A stretch of 64,000 nt of DNA from Actinomadura hallensis (GTDB lineage: Bacteria; Actinomycetota; Actinomycetes; Streptosporangiales; Streptosporangiaceae), in the NCBI RefSeq assembly GCF_006716765.1, contig NZ_VFPO01000001.1, forward strand, positions 5,332,001 through 5,396,000, in the 5' to 3' direction. Each line of letters opens with the position of its first letter. Position 1 is the stretch's first letter. The notes under the pieces are model-generated. The model had not been told where the DNA came from and did no database searches. It saw only the letters and a program-made list of their open reading frames with translations. Positions 1-7,964 of this stretch are shown here, piece by piece. A program made the translations under genes and the position numbers.

Positions 1-1235
1 ACCAGGACGTCCAGGTCGGCCTTGTCCGAGAGGTACGCGGGGTCGATCCGCGGCTTGGCGTAGGGGCTGGCGGAGCGCAGCGTGAGCGAGCCGCGGCTCG
101 CCACGGAGACCGCGGTGACCATGACCGACAGGAGCCGCTCGGTCACCTCGACGAGCCCCTGGTTCACGAACGGCGTGGGCAGGACGTGGTACTGCAGGTC
201 CGGGGCGGGCAGCCCCTCGACCGTCCGGACGAAACCGCCCGCCTCCGCGAGGTTGGACGCGTAGGGGCCGCGCCCGAGCGCCTGGTACAGGGCGAGGGAG
301 CGCAGGTTCGCCAGCTCCCAGAGCGCCTTCTCGCGGGGTGTGGCGAACATGACGTTCACGAACGGGTGGTCCTGGAGCCCCTGCCCGACCGGGGAGTCCA
401 CGAGGACGTCGATGCCGAGCGAGCGCAGGTGGTCGGCCGGGCCGACGCCGGAGAGCATGAGCAGCTGCGGGCTGTTCACCGCGCCGCCGCACAGGACGAC
501 CTCCGCCTCCGCGCGGGCCAGCATCGTCTCGCCGCGCGCCTCGTAGCGGACGCCGGTGGCGCGTCCGTCCTCGATCTCCACGCGGGTGGCGAGCGCGTCG
601 GTGACGACGGTGAGGTTGGGGCGGTGCTCGGCCGGGCGCAGGTAGCCGTCGGCCGCCGACCAGCGCCGGCCGCGCTTCTGGGTCACCTGGTAGAAGCCGA
701 CCCCGTCCTGGACGGCGCCGTTGAAGTCGGGGTTCGCGGCCAGCCCGTACGCCTTGGCCGACTGCACCCAGGCGCGCGTCAGCGGGTGCTTGTAGCGCGG
801 GTCCTCCACGCGCAGCGGGCCGCCGACGCCGTGGTAGGGGATCTCCCCGCGCTGCTGGTCCTCGGCGCGGCGGAAGTAGGGCAGCAGGTCCTCGTAGCCC
901 CAGCCCTCGCAGCCGTGGGCGTCGCGCCAGCCGTCGTAGTCGTGCCGCGACCCGCGGATGTAGATCATCGCGTTGGTGGACGAGCTGCCGCCGAGCGTGC
1001 GGCCGCGCGGCCAGTACACGCTGCGCCCGGCGGCGTTCTCCTGCGGGACGGTGGTGTAGTCCCAGTCGTACGGACCCTTGATCAGGCTCGCCACGGCCGC
1101 CGGGACGCGGATCTCGGGCGCGTCGTCCGGCGGGCCCGCCTCCACCAGCAGGACCTTCACCGAGGGGTCCTCGGTCAACCGGGCGGCGAGGACGCAGCCC
1201 GCGCTGCCCGCTCCGACGATGACGTAGTCGTACAC
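1..1235 (-). CDS. GMC-family FAD oxidoreductase (choline dehydrogenase-like), C-terminus cut off
   Basis: Flavin-dependent alcohol/choline dehydrogenase family. The frame opens with GTG at 1235, preceded by a good ribosome site (CGGAGG), and runs off the left edge, so about 411 residues are present of a usual ~520. The N-terminus has the dinucleotide fold VGAGSAGC. GMC signature 1 (GRTLGGSSSTNAMIYIRG) lies near residue 80, and a signature 2-like stretch (GGAVNSPQLLMLSGVGP) lies near residue 265. The catalytic His region would be beyond the edge. The gene is divergent from the adenosyltransferase. Substrate cannot be told: members oxidise choline, aliphatic or aromatic alcohols. Confidence 0.9.
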   Translation of the reverse strand, partial: MYDYVIVGAGSAGCVLAARLTEDPSVKVLLVEAGPPDDAPEIRVPAAVASLIKGPYDWDYTTVPQENAAGRSVYWPRGRTLGGSSSTNAMIYIRGSRHDYDGWRDAHGCEGWGYEDLLPYFRRAEDQQRGEIPYHGVGGPLRVEDPRYKHPLTRAWVQSAKAYGLAANPDFNGAVQDGVGFYQVTQKRGRRWSAADGYLRPAEHRPNLTVVTDALATRVEIEDGRATGVRYEARGETMLARAEAEVVLCGGAVNSPQLLMLSGVGPADHLRSLGIDVLVDSPVGQGLQDHPFVNVMFATPREKALWELANLRSLALYQALGRGPYASNLAEAGGFVRTVEGLPAPDLQYHVLPTPFVNQGLVEVTERLLSVMVTAVSVASRGSLTLRSASPYAKPRIDPAYLSDKADLDVL

Positions 1236-1292
1236 TGCGGCCTCCGGGTCTTTCCGAAACCCTACCGAACCCGCTTCGGCGCCCTGCGGCGC

Positions 1293-1298
1293 TAGGGT
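1293..1298 (+). promoter_or_regulatory. Candidate -10 box of a leaderless transcript
   Basis: TAGGGT matches the actinobacterial TANNNT -10 pattern and ends 7 nt before ATG 1306, the distance expected if transcription starts at the A of the start codon. No Shine-Dalgarno sequence is visible. Based on pattern only. Confidence 0.35.
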
Positions 1299-1305
1299 GC
1301 ACGCT

Positions 1306-1932
1306 ATGGCGAAGAACAGGGACAAGCCCGTCGTGCTCTCGCGGATCTATACCCGGACGGGCGACGACGGCACGACCGCGCTGGGCGACGGGTCCCGCAC
1401 CCGCAAGACCGACCCGCGGCTCGCCGCCTACGCCGACGTGGAGGAGGCCAACGCCGCCATCGGCGCCGCGATCGCGCTCGGCGGCCTGCCCGAGAACGTC
1501 GTGACGCTGCTGACCCGGGTGCAGAACGACCTGTTCGACGTGGGCGCCGACCTGTGCGCCCCCGTCGTCCCCGACCCGCAGTACCCGCCGCTGCGCGTCG
1601 AGCCGTCCTACATCGAGCGCCTCGAGGCCGCCTGCGACGAGCACAACGAGACGCTCCAGCCGCTGCGCAGCTTCATCCTGCCGGGCGGGACGCCGGGGGC
1701 GGCGCTGCTGCACGTCGCGCGGACCGTGGCGCGGCGCGCCGAACGCTCCGCGTGGGCGGCCGTCGAGGCGCACGGCGCCGCCGCCGACGGCGACCCCGAC
1801 GCGGCCGAGGGCGGCGTCAACCCGCTGACCGCGAAGTACCTGAACCGGCTGTCCGACCTGCTGTTCATCCTGTGCCGCGTCGCCAACGCCGAACGCGGCG
1901 ACGTCCTCTGGAAGCCCGGCGGGGAACGCTAG
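1306..1932 (+). CDS. Cob(I)yrinic acid a,c-diamide adenosyltransferase, PduO type
   Basis: Transfers the adenosyl group of ATP to cob(I)alamin, giving coenzyme B12. The N-terminus (SRIYTRTGDDGTTALGDGSR) is the ATP-binding signature of the PduO/MMAB family. The RSFILPGGT stretch and the C-terminal LNRLSDLLFILCRVAN are also family hallmarks; about 208 residues is normal. A GTG lies nine bases upstream (1297), but I prefer ATG 1306: a TAGGGT hexamer (1293-1298) ends seven bases before it, which fits a -10 box of a leaderless transcript, and there is no good ribosome site for either start. Confidence 0.92.
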   Translation: MAKNRDKPVVLSRIYTRTGDDGTTALGDGSRTRKTDPRLAAYADVEEANAAIGAAIALGGLPENVVTLLTRVQNDLFDVGADLCAPVVPDPQYPPLRVEPSYIERLEAACDEHNETLQPLRSFILPGGTPGAALLHVARTVARRAERSAWAAVEAHGAAADGDPDAAEGGVNPLTAKYLNRLSDLLFILCRVANAERGDVLWKPGGER

Positions 1933-2072
1933 GACGCGCGGCGGGTGGGGTTATCCCCACCCCGCGCTGACCGGCTCCCCTCCTGGCGGCGGCGTCCCCG
2001 GCGGAGCACTCTGGACATGCGAAGGAACTTCCGGACGTGCACGGGCGCACGGCGACAACGGGGAGAGACCAC

Positions 2073-3017
2073 GTGAGGACCCTGACGGCGACGGCCGTGC
2101 TGGCGGCCGCGGCGACGGCCCTGACCGGCTGCGGGAACGTGAGCTTCGGCACCGAGGAGGAGACCCGCTCCTACACCGCGCCCGCGAGCGTCACCGCCCT
2201 GAAGATCAACGGGCGGGGCGGCCAGGTCGAGGTGGCCACGTCCGGCACCTCCGTCATCAAGGTCCGCGAGCGGCTGCGCTGGTCCAACGACAAGAACAAG
2301 CCGAAGGTCAGGCACGTCACCGACAACGACACGCTCACCCTGTCGTCCGAGTGCGCCACCGTGACGCTCGGCGGGGCGGTGTGCGGGGTCTCCTACCGCG
2401 TCGAGGTCCCGCGCGACATGCCCGTCTCGATCGACAGCCGGGACGGGCGGATCGTCGCGTCCGGCCTCGGCGGGAAGGTGAAGCTGCACAGCGCCAACGG
2501 CTCGATCAGGCTCGACGACGTGCGCGCCACCTCGCTGGACCTCTCCTCCAGTGACGGGTCCATCCGCGTCTCCGGGCGGGCCGCGGCCGCCAGCCTCAGC
2601 TCCGCCAACGGCTCGATCAGGGCCAGGCTGACGGGCGACCGGCTGACGGCCCGCTCCAGAGACGGGAGCCTCCGCCTCAGCGGCAGCGTCAAGACCGCCG
2701 ACCTGGACACCGCGCACGGCGCCGTCCACGCCACCGGGCTCACCGCCGAGCGCCTCACCGCCAGGTCGAGGGACGGCGGCATCACGCTGGGCTTCGCCTC
2801 ACCGCCGATGAACGTGCGAGCCGAGACCGCGCACGGCTCCATCCGGCTCGCGCTCCCGCCCGGCGGCGAGGGCTACGACATCGACGCGACCGCGCGCAAC
2901 GGCCGCGAGCGCATCGACCCGCTCCTGCGGCGCGACTCCGCGTCGCCGCGTCAGATCACGCTCGACACGGTGGACGGCGGCATCAGCGTCGACGCGGCCG
3001 ATCAGCGCACCTGGTAG
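2073..3017 (+). CDS. DUF4097-like beta-helix lipoprotein
   Basis: Predicted exported lipoprotein of unknown function. GTG 2073 is chosen because GGGGAG precedes it and the product then begins with a short signal peptide ending in a lipobox (LTGC, Cys near residue 18). The rest is a repetitive run of short beta strands (SRDGRI, SANGSIRL, SSDGSIRV, SRDGSLRL, TAHGSIRL), typical of the DUF4097/putative adhesin fold. About 314 residues. Its 3' end overlaps the convergent peptidase gene by 16 bases. Confidence 0.8.
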   Translation: MRTLTATAVLAAAATALTGCGNVSFGTEEETRSYTAPASVTALKINGRGGQVEVATSGTSVIKVRERLRWSNDKNKPKVRHVTDNDTLTLSSECATVTLGGAVCGVSYRVEVPRDMPVSIDSRDGRIVASGLGGKVKLHSANGSIRLDDVRATSLDLSSSDGSIRVSGRAAAASLSSANGSIRARLTGDRLTARSRDGSLRLSGSVKTADLDTAHGAVHATGLTAERLTARSRDGGITLGFASPPMNVRAETAHGSIRLALPPGGEGYDIDATARNGRERIDPLLRRDSASPRQITLDTVDGGISVDAADQRTW

Positions 3018-4528
3018 GGGCCCCGCCAGACCGGCCGGTACGACGGGTCGCGGACGGGCCGGACCCGCGCGCCGCCGTTGACCGCCACGGTCGAGCGGGC
3101 CAGCCGCTGGGTGACGTGCGCGATGCCGTCGACGTTGGTCTTCATGAACCGGAGGTGCACGTTCTTCAGCCGGTCGCACTCCGCGTGGTAGCACGGGTCG
3201 TACACCTTGCCGGCCCTGCCGCCGAACGCCTTGGCCTCCGCGGCGGTCTTCACGCCGTCGGCGCCGGTCTCCATCCCGCCGGCCGGGATGCCGGCCTCGA
3301 TGAACGGGCCGTAGTCGGACCGCCCGTTGAACTCGGCCTCGGTCGTCGCGAGCTTGCGGCTCGCGAAGTAGTCCCGGAACATCTTCTCGATCGCGCCGGA
3401 CCCGGCGGGCGCCCGCATTCCGCTCCGGGAGGAGTGGTCCCCGTCGTGGACGCCGCGGGTGCCGTTGCGGGAGCCCAGCATGTCGAAGTTGAGGTTCAGG
3501 GCGATGGAGCCGCGCTCCTCGTCCGACAGCGACTCCACGTAGTGCGAGGACCCCCGCAGGCCCTCCTCCTCGGCGCCCCAGAAGGCGAACCGCACCCGGT
3601 TGCGCACCCCCTCCCGGCCGAGTTCGTTGATCTTGCCGGCGATCGCGAGCAGCGCCGCGGCGCCCGTCGCGTTGTCGTTGATCCCCGGCCCGTCCTCGAC
3701 GCTGTCCAGGTGGGCGCCGAGCAGCACCACGTTGTCCTCGCGCCCCAGCTTGGTGTCGGCGATGACGTTGGACGACCGCCGCTTCCCGTGGACGGCCGCG
3801 GTCTTCACGCGCAGCTTGAGGCCGCCCTTCTTCGCGGCCTTCACCAGCTCCACGCCCAGCTCGCGCGTGGTCCCGACGACGGGGATCTCGACCGGCTCGC
3901 TGACGGTCCCGTCGATCGGCCCCTTCTCCCCCGGCTTGTTGTAGATCACCACGGCGGACGCGCCCGCGGCCCGCGCCCGGGCGGCCTTCGTCTGGAACGT
4001 GCAGGTACCGCGCTGCACCAGCGCGATCGACCCCTTCTTGAAGCCCGTGAAGTCCCGCTTCTCGCAGCCGCTCGTGCCGTCGCCCTTGGCCGGGACGTCG
4101 ACGGCCCGGACGGGCGCGGTCACGTCGCCGGAACCGGAGTAGGCGAAGGTGGCGAAGTCCTTCCCCGGCCTGTAGTTCTTCTTGGACGGCGCGGTCCGAG
4201 CGAGCACCGGGTCCGACTTCTCCCGCCAGTACGGGTAGCTGAAGTTCTGGACCCTGGTCGTGAGGCCCGCCTCCCGCAGCCGCCCCACGACGTACTTCAC
4301 CGAGACGCCGTAGCCGGGGCCGCCGGTGGCGCGGTGACCGCCGTTGTAGTCGGCGATCTCCTCGAACGCCTCCAGATGCGCCTCGAGGTCCTTCAGCGTC
4401 ACCAGTTCGGCCAGGTCGGGGCTTCCGGGCGCGGCGCCCGCGGCCGGCGGCGCCGAGGTGAGGAAGGCCGCCGGCAGAAACGCGGCGGGCAGCGCCACGG
4501 CGGCGCCGGTGAGCAGCTTCTTGCGCAC
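3002..4528 (-). CDS. Secreted M28-family aminopeptidase with PA domain
   Basis: Extracellular zinc aminopeptidase. GTG 4528 is preferred over the GTG two codons earlier, which overlaps the ribosome site GGAG. A Sec signal peptide (VRKKLLTGAAVALPAAFL...) is followed by a protease-associated domain (roughly 130-240) and the M28 domain. Visible zinc-site residues are GAHLDSVEDGPGINDNATG (His/Asp), WGAEEEGL (Glu pair) and NFDMLG. DYGPFIEAGIPAGG follows near the C-terminus. About 508 residues. Close to Streptomyces aminopeptidase S in architecture. Convergent with the lipoprotein gene. Confidence 0.9.
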   Translation of the reverse strand: MRKKLLTGAAVALPAAFLPAAFLTSAPPAAGAAPGSPDLAELVTLKDLEAHLEAFEEIADYNGGHRATGGPGYGVSVKYVVGRLREAGLTTRVQNFSYPYWREKSDPVLARTAPSKKNYRPGKDFATFAYSGSGDVTAPVRAVDVPAKGDGTSGCEKRDFTGFKKGSIALVQRGTCTFQTKAARARAAGASAVVIYNKPGEKGPIDGTVSEPVEIPVVGTTRELGVELVKAAKKGGLKLRVKTAAVHGKRRSSNVIADTKLGREDNVVLLGAHLDSVEDGPGINDNATGAAALLAIAGKINELGREGVRNRVRFAFWGAEEEGLRGSSHYVESLSDEERGSIALNLNFDMLGSRNGTRGVHDGDHSSRSGMRAPAGSGAIEKMFRDYFASRKLATTEAEFNGRSDYGPFIEAGIPAGGMETGADGVKTAAEAKAFGGRAGKVYDPCYHAECDRLKNVHLRFMKTNVDGIAHVTQRLARSTVAVNGGARVRPVRDPSYRPVWRGPYQVR

Positions 4529-4597
4529 GTGCACTCCTGCGGACGGAGAGGGAGCGGACCAGCAGCGATCCTTGCCCCGCGTCCCGCCCGCCTCAAG

Positions 4598-4618
4598 CGG
4601 CGCGCGGCCGCCGCGCCG
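4598..4618 (-). terminator. GC-only hairpin downstream of the ATP synthase operon
   Basis: CGGCGCG (4598-4604) is complementary to CGCGCCG (4612-4618) with a 7-nt loop, 43 bases past the stop of the DUF2550 gene. No U tract follows, so termination is only plausible. Confidence 0.3.
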
Positions 4619-4660
4619 ATTCGATACCGGCGCCTTACCGCCCCATGGCCGAACCCGCGT

Positions 4661-5131
4661 TCAGTCCGGCGGGTGCGAACGCACGTCGACGGGAAAACCC
4701 GGCGGGGCCGCCTCCAGCCAGGCCAGGAAACCGGTCATCGCCGCGGCGCCCATCGCCAGCTCCACCGTCAGGTCGCCGTCCCTGACCTCGATGATGCTCA
4801 CGTCCGGCAGCAGCCCGTCCGCCTCGTCCGGATCCGGGCGGCGCCGGTTGGACACGACGAGGCCCCGGCGGTGAATCACCTGCCGGGGCCTCCTGCGGAA
4901 ACCGAACACGCGGTGCCAGTGCAGGGCGTCGCCCTTGTAGCGGCCGATGCCCAGGCGCCACGCCCCCGGGGCGCCGCCCTCCGGGCGCAACTCCCGCAGG
5001 CTGCACTCCACGGCGCCGCCGCCCCGCGCGAACAACCGGCGGCGCACCGCCATGCAGGCGTACAACAGGGCCGCCACGAGAACGAGCGCGGCGAGCACCC
5101 CGCCCACATCCAGTGCCAGGTGCTCGCCCAA
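4661..5131 (-). CDS. DUF2550 family membrane protein
   Basis: One N-terminal membrane helix (LDVGGVLAALVLVAALLYACMAV), then a soluble domain of about 120 residues with the DUF2550 pattern: CSLR near the start, W-R-LGIGRY, then HRVFGFRRRPRQVIHRRGL. 156 residues. The family regularly sits directly behind atpC in actinobacteria, as here (33 bases after the epsilon gene). Function unknown; probably co-transcribed with atp. Confidence 0.85.
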   Translation of the reverse strand: MGEHLALDVGGVLAALVLVAALLYACMAVRRRLFARGGGAVECSLRELRPEGGAPGAWRLGIGRYKGDALHWHRVFGFRRRPRQVIHRRGLVVSNRRRPDPDEADGLLPDVSIIEVRDGDLTVELAMGAAAMTGFLAWLEAAPPGFPVDVRSHPPD

Positions 5132-5164
5132 GTCCCCGCCGCCCGTCGAAGCGTTCCGCCGCGC

Positions 5165-5551
5165 CTACGCCTCGACGCCCGCCGCGCGCAGCCGCGCCCG
5201 GGCCCGTCGTTCCGGCGTCGCGTCGGTGCTCTCGGCCTCGAGCGCCTCCTCCAGCGCCCGCTTGGCCGCCTGGACGTCGACCTCCTCGCCCAGCTCGGCC
5301 TGCTCCGCCAGCACCGACACCTCGTTGTCGGCGACGGAGAAGAAGCCGCTGCCGACCATCGCGACGATCGGCTCGCCGCCGTCGGCCGGCTCGATCTTCA
5401 CCACGCTGCCGTCGAGGAGGACCCCCAGCACCGGGGCGTGGCCCGGCAGGATGCCGAGCGCGCCCTCGGTGGTCTGCGCGACCACCGTCTTGGCCTCGCC
5501 GGACCAGACCTCGCGCTCGGGCGACACCAGCCCGACTCTCAGGTTTGCCAC
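5165..5551 (-). CDS. atpC: F-type ATP synthase epsilon subunit
   Basis: Central-stalk subunit that inhibits ATP hydrolysis. The N-terminal beta-sandwich (ANLRVGLVSPEREVWSGEAKTV, then LGILPGHAPVL) is diagnostic; the C-terminal helices are RAKRALEEALEAE-like. GTG 5551 is chosen because GGAGGG lies 5 bases upstream; a GTG six codons earlier has no such site. 128 residues, normal for the family. A branched inverted repeat (5579-5622) lies between atpD and atpC. Confidence 0.95.
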   Translation of the reverse strand: MANLRVGLVSPEREVWSGEAKTVVAQTTEGALGILPGHAPVLGVLLDGSVVKIEPADGGEPIVAMVGSGFFSVADNEVSVLAEQAELGEEVDVQAAKRALEEALEAESTDATPERRARARLRAAGVEA

Positions 5552-5578
5552 GTGTTCCCTCCGACTCACTGGAGCTGG

Positions 5579-5622
5579 CGGCGGGACCGCCCCGGACGGC
5601 GCGCCCGGGGACGATCCCGCCG
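5579..5622 (-). promoter_or_regulatory. Branched hairpin between atpD and atpC
   Basis: Outer arms CGGCGGGA (5579-5586) and TCCCGCCG (5615-5622) enclose a second pair CCCCGG (5590-5595)/CCGGGG (5605-5610). It may lower epsilon expression or act as a processing site; the role is inferred. Confidence 0.4.
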
Positions 5623-5629
5623 GAGCGGA

Positions 5630-7060
5630 CTACTTCTCCAGCTCCTTGGCCTTCTTCTCGACGTCCTCGATGCCACCGCACATGTAGAACGCCTGCTCGG
5701 GCAGGTGGTCGTACTTGCCCTCGGCCAGCGCCTTGAACGAGGCGATCGTCTCGTCCTTCGGCACCGTCACACCGGGCTGGCCGGTGAACTGCTCGGCCAC
5801 GTACATCGGGTGCGACAGGAAGCGCTCGATGCGCCGCGCCCGCTGGACGGTGACCTTGTCCTCCTCGGACAGCTCGTCGATGCCGAGGATCGCGATGATG
5901 TCCTGCAGCTCCTTGTACTTCTGCAGGATCCGGATCACTTCCTGGGCGACCTCGTAGTGCTCCTGCCCGATGACCTGCGGGTCCATGATCCGCGAGGTGG
6001 AGTCGAGCGGGTCGACCGCCGGGAAGATCCCCTTCTCGGAGATGCTCCGCGACAGCGTCGTGGTCGCGTCCAGGTGCGCGAACGTGGTGTGCGGCGCCGG
6101 GTCGGTGATGTCGTCGGCGGGCACGTAGATCGCCTGCATCGAGGTGATCGAGTGACCGCGCGTCGAGGTGATCCGCTCCTGCAGCACGCCCATCTCGTCC
6201 GCCAGCGTCGGCTGGTACCCCACCGCGGAGGGCATGCGCCCGAGCAGCGTGGACACCTCCGAACCGGCCTGGGTGAACCGGAAGATGTTGTCGATGAACA
6301 GCAGCACGTCCTGGTTCTGGACGTCGCGGAAGTACTCCGCCATCGTCAGCGCGGACAGCGCGACACGGAGCCGGGTGCCCGGCGGCTCGTCCATCTGGCC
6401 GAACACCATCGCCGTGTCCTTGAGGACGTCCGCCTCGGCCATCTCCACCCACAGGTCGTTGCCCTCGCGGGTGCGCTCGCCGACGCCGGCGAACACCGAG
6501 GTGCCGCCGAAGTTGCGGGCGACGCGGCGGATCATCTCCTGGATGAGCACCGTCTTGCCCACGCCCGCGCCGCCGAACAGGCCGATCTTGCCGCCCTTGA
6601 CGTACGGGCACAGCAGGTCGATGACCTTGATGCCGGTCTCCAGCATCTCGGTCTTCGACTCCAGCTGGTCGAAGGCGGGGGCGCTGCGGTGGATCTCCCA
6701 GCGCTCGTTGATCTCCAGCGAGCCGGCCGGCACGTCCAGCGTGTCGCCGAGGGCGTTCCACACGTGGCCCTTGGTGATGTCGCCGACCGGGACCGCGATG
6801 GCACGGCCGGTGTCGACGACCGGCGCCCCGCGGACGAGACCGTCCGTCGGCTGCATCGAGATGGCCCTGACCATGTTGTCGCCCAGGTGCTGGGCGACCT
6901 CGAACGTCAGGGTCTTCTCCTCGCCGCCGATCGAGATCTCCGCGTTGAGGGCGTTGTAGATGTCCGGGATGGCGTCGGCGGGGAACTCCACGTCGACGAC
7001 CGGACCGATGACACGGGCGACGCGCCCGGTCGCGGTCGCCGTCTCTACCTGAGCAGTCAT
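5630..7060 (-). CDS. atpD: F-type ATP synthase beta subunit
   Basis: Catalytic nucleotide-binding subunit of F1. The P-loop GGAGVGKT lies near residue 155. The catalytic Glu region (GVGERTREGND) and the signature PAVDPLDSTSR are intact. ATG 7060 has GGGGAG just upstream, overlapping the atpG stop region; a GTG two codons earlier is less likely. 476 residues. Two bases separate it from atpG, indicating translational coupling. Confidence 0.98.
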   Translation of the reverse strand: MTAQVETATATGRVARVIGPVVDVEFPADAIPDIYNALNAEISIGGEEKTLTFEVAQHLGDNMVRAISMQPTDGLVRGAPVVDTGRAIAVPVGDITKGHVWNALGDTLDVPAGSLEINERWEIHRSAPAFDQLESKTEMLETGIKVIDLLCPYVKGGKIGLFGGAGVGKTVLIQEMIRRVARNFGGTSVFAGVGERTREGNDLWVEMAEADVLKDTAMVFGQMDEPPGTRLRVALSALTMAEYFRDVQNQDVLLFIDNIFRFTQAGSEVSTLLGRMPSAVGYQPTLADEMGVLQERITSTRGHSITSMQAIYVPADDITDPAPHTTFAHLDATTTLSRSISEKGIFPAVDPLDSTSRIMDPQVIGQEHYEVAQEVIRILQKYKELQDIIAILGIDELSEEDKVTVQRARRIERFLSHPMYVAEQFTGQPGVTVPKDETIASFKALAEGKYDHLPEQAFYMCGGIEDVEKKAKELEK

Positions 7061-7062
7061 TA

Positions 7063-7959
7063 TCACTCCCCGCCAGACTCGGCGAGCGCGTCAGCGCCAC
7101 CGACGATCTCGCTGATTTCCTGGGTGATCGCGGCCTGCCGCGCCTGGTTCATCTGGCGCGTGTAGACCTCGAGCAGTTCGTTGGCGTTGTCGGTCGCCGA
7201 CTTCATGGCCCGCCGGACCGCCGCGTGGAACGCGGCGGCCGACTGCAGCAGCATGTGGAAGATGCGGCTCTCGACATAGTTGGGCAGCAGCAGGTCGAGC
7301 GCGGCCGGAGCCGACGGCTCGAACTCGTACGCGGGCGGAATCCGGGAGGACTCGACCTCCTCGATCTCCAGCGGCATCAGCCGGGTGACCCGGACCTGCT
7401 GGGTGAGCATCGAGACGAACTCGGTGTACACCACGTGGATCTCGCCCACGCCGCCCTCGGCGTCGGTCTTCAGGAAGTCCTCGGTCAGCCGCCGGCCGAT
7501 CTCCTCCGCCTTGTCGAAGGTCGGCCTGTCGCTGAACCCGTGCCACGTCTGCGCGAGCTCCCGGTCGCGGAACCGGTACCAGGTGATGCCCTTGTTCCCC
7601 ACGACGTACGGGACGGGCTCGCGGCCCTCCTCCCGCAGCGCCTTGATCAGGGACTCGGCCTCGCGGATCACGTTGGCGTTGTAGGCGCCGCAGAAACCGC
7701 GGTCGCTGGTGATGATCAGGACCGCGCTGCGGTTGTCGGCCGGCTGCTCCTGCAGGAGCGGGTGGTCGATCCCGACGTTGTGGCTCACCAGCGCGCTCAG
7801 CGCCTGCGTGATCTGGTCGGCGTAGGGCTTGGACGCCGCGACCGCCTGCTGAGCCTTGACGATCCGCGAGGTCGCGATCATCTCCTGGGCGCGCGTGATC
7901 TTGGCGGTCGACTTGACCGACCTGATCCGCTGCCGGAGTTGACGAAGCTGTGCGGCCAT
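7063..7959 (-). CDS. atpG: F-type ATP synthase gamma subunit
   Basis: Rotor shaft of F1. The N-terminal coiled coil (LRQLRQRIRSVKSTAKITRAQEMIATSRI) and the C-terminal coiled coil ending ...RQMNQARQAAITQEISEIVGGADAL are characteristic. 298 residues, normal. Its start follows the atpA stop by a few bases with AAGGA as ribosome site. Confidence 0.98.
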   Translation of the reverse strand: MAAQLRQLRQRIRSVKSTAKITRAQEMIATSRIVKAQQAVAASKPYADQITQALSALVSHNVGIDHPLLQEQPADNRSAVLIITSDRGFCGAYNANVIREAESLIKALREEGREPVPYVVGNKGITWYRFRDRELAQTWHGFSDRPTFDKAEEIGRRLTEDFLKTDAEGGVGEIHVVYTEFVSMLTQQVRVTRLMPLEIEEVESSRIPPAYEFEPSAPAALDLLLPNYVESRIFHMLLQSAAAFHAAVRRAMKSATDNANELLEVYTRQMNQARQAAITQEISEIVGGADALAESGGE

Positions 7960-7964
7960 GGCCG

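Noticed and set aside
186..1295. Long plus-strand open frame of 369 codons
   Set aside because: It is antisense to the GMC oxidoreductase; the composition is a GC-rich shadow with no family features.
3116..7165. 1349-codon plus-strand open frame
   Set aside because: Antisense to the M28 peptidase, atpC, atpD and part of atpG, all of which have clear motifs on the minus strand.
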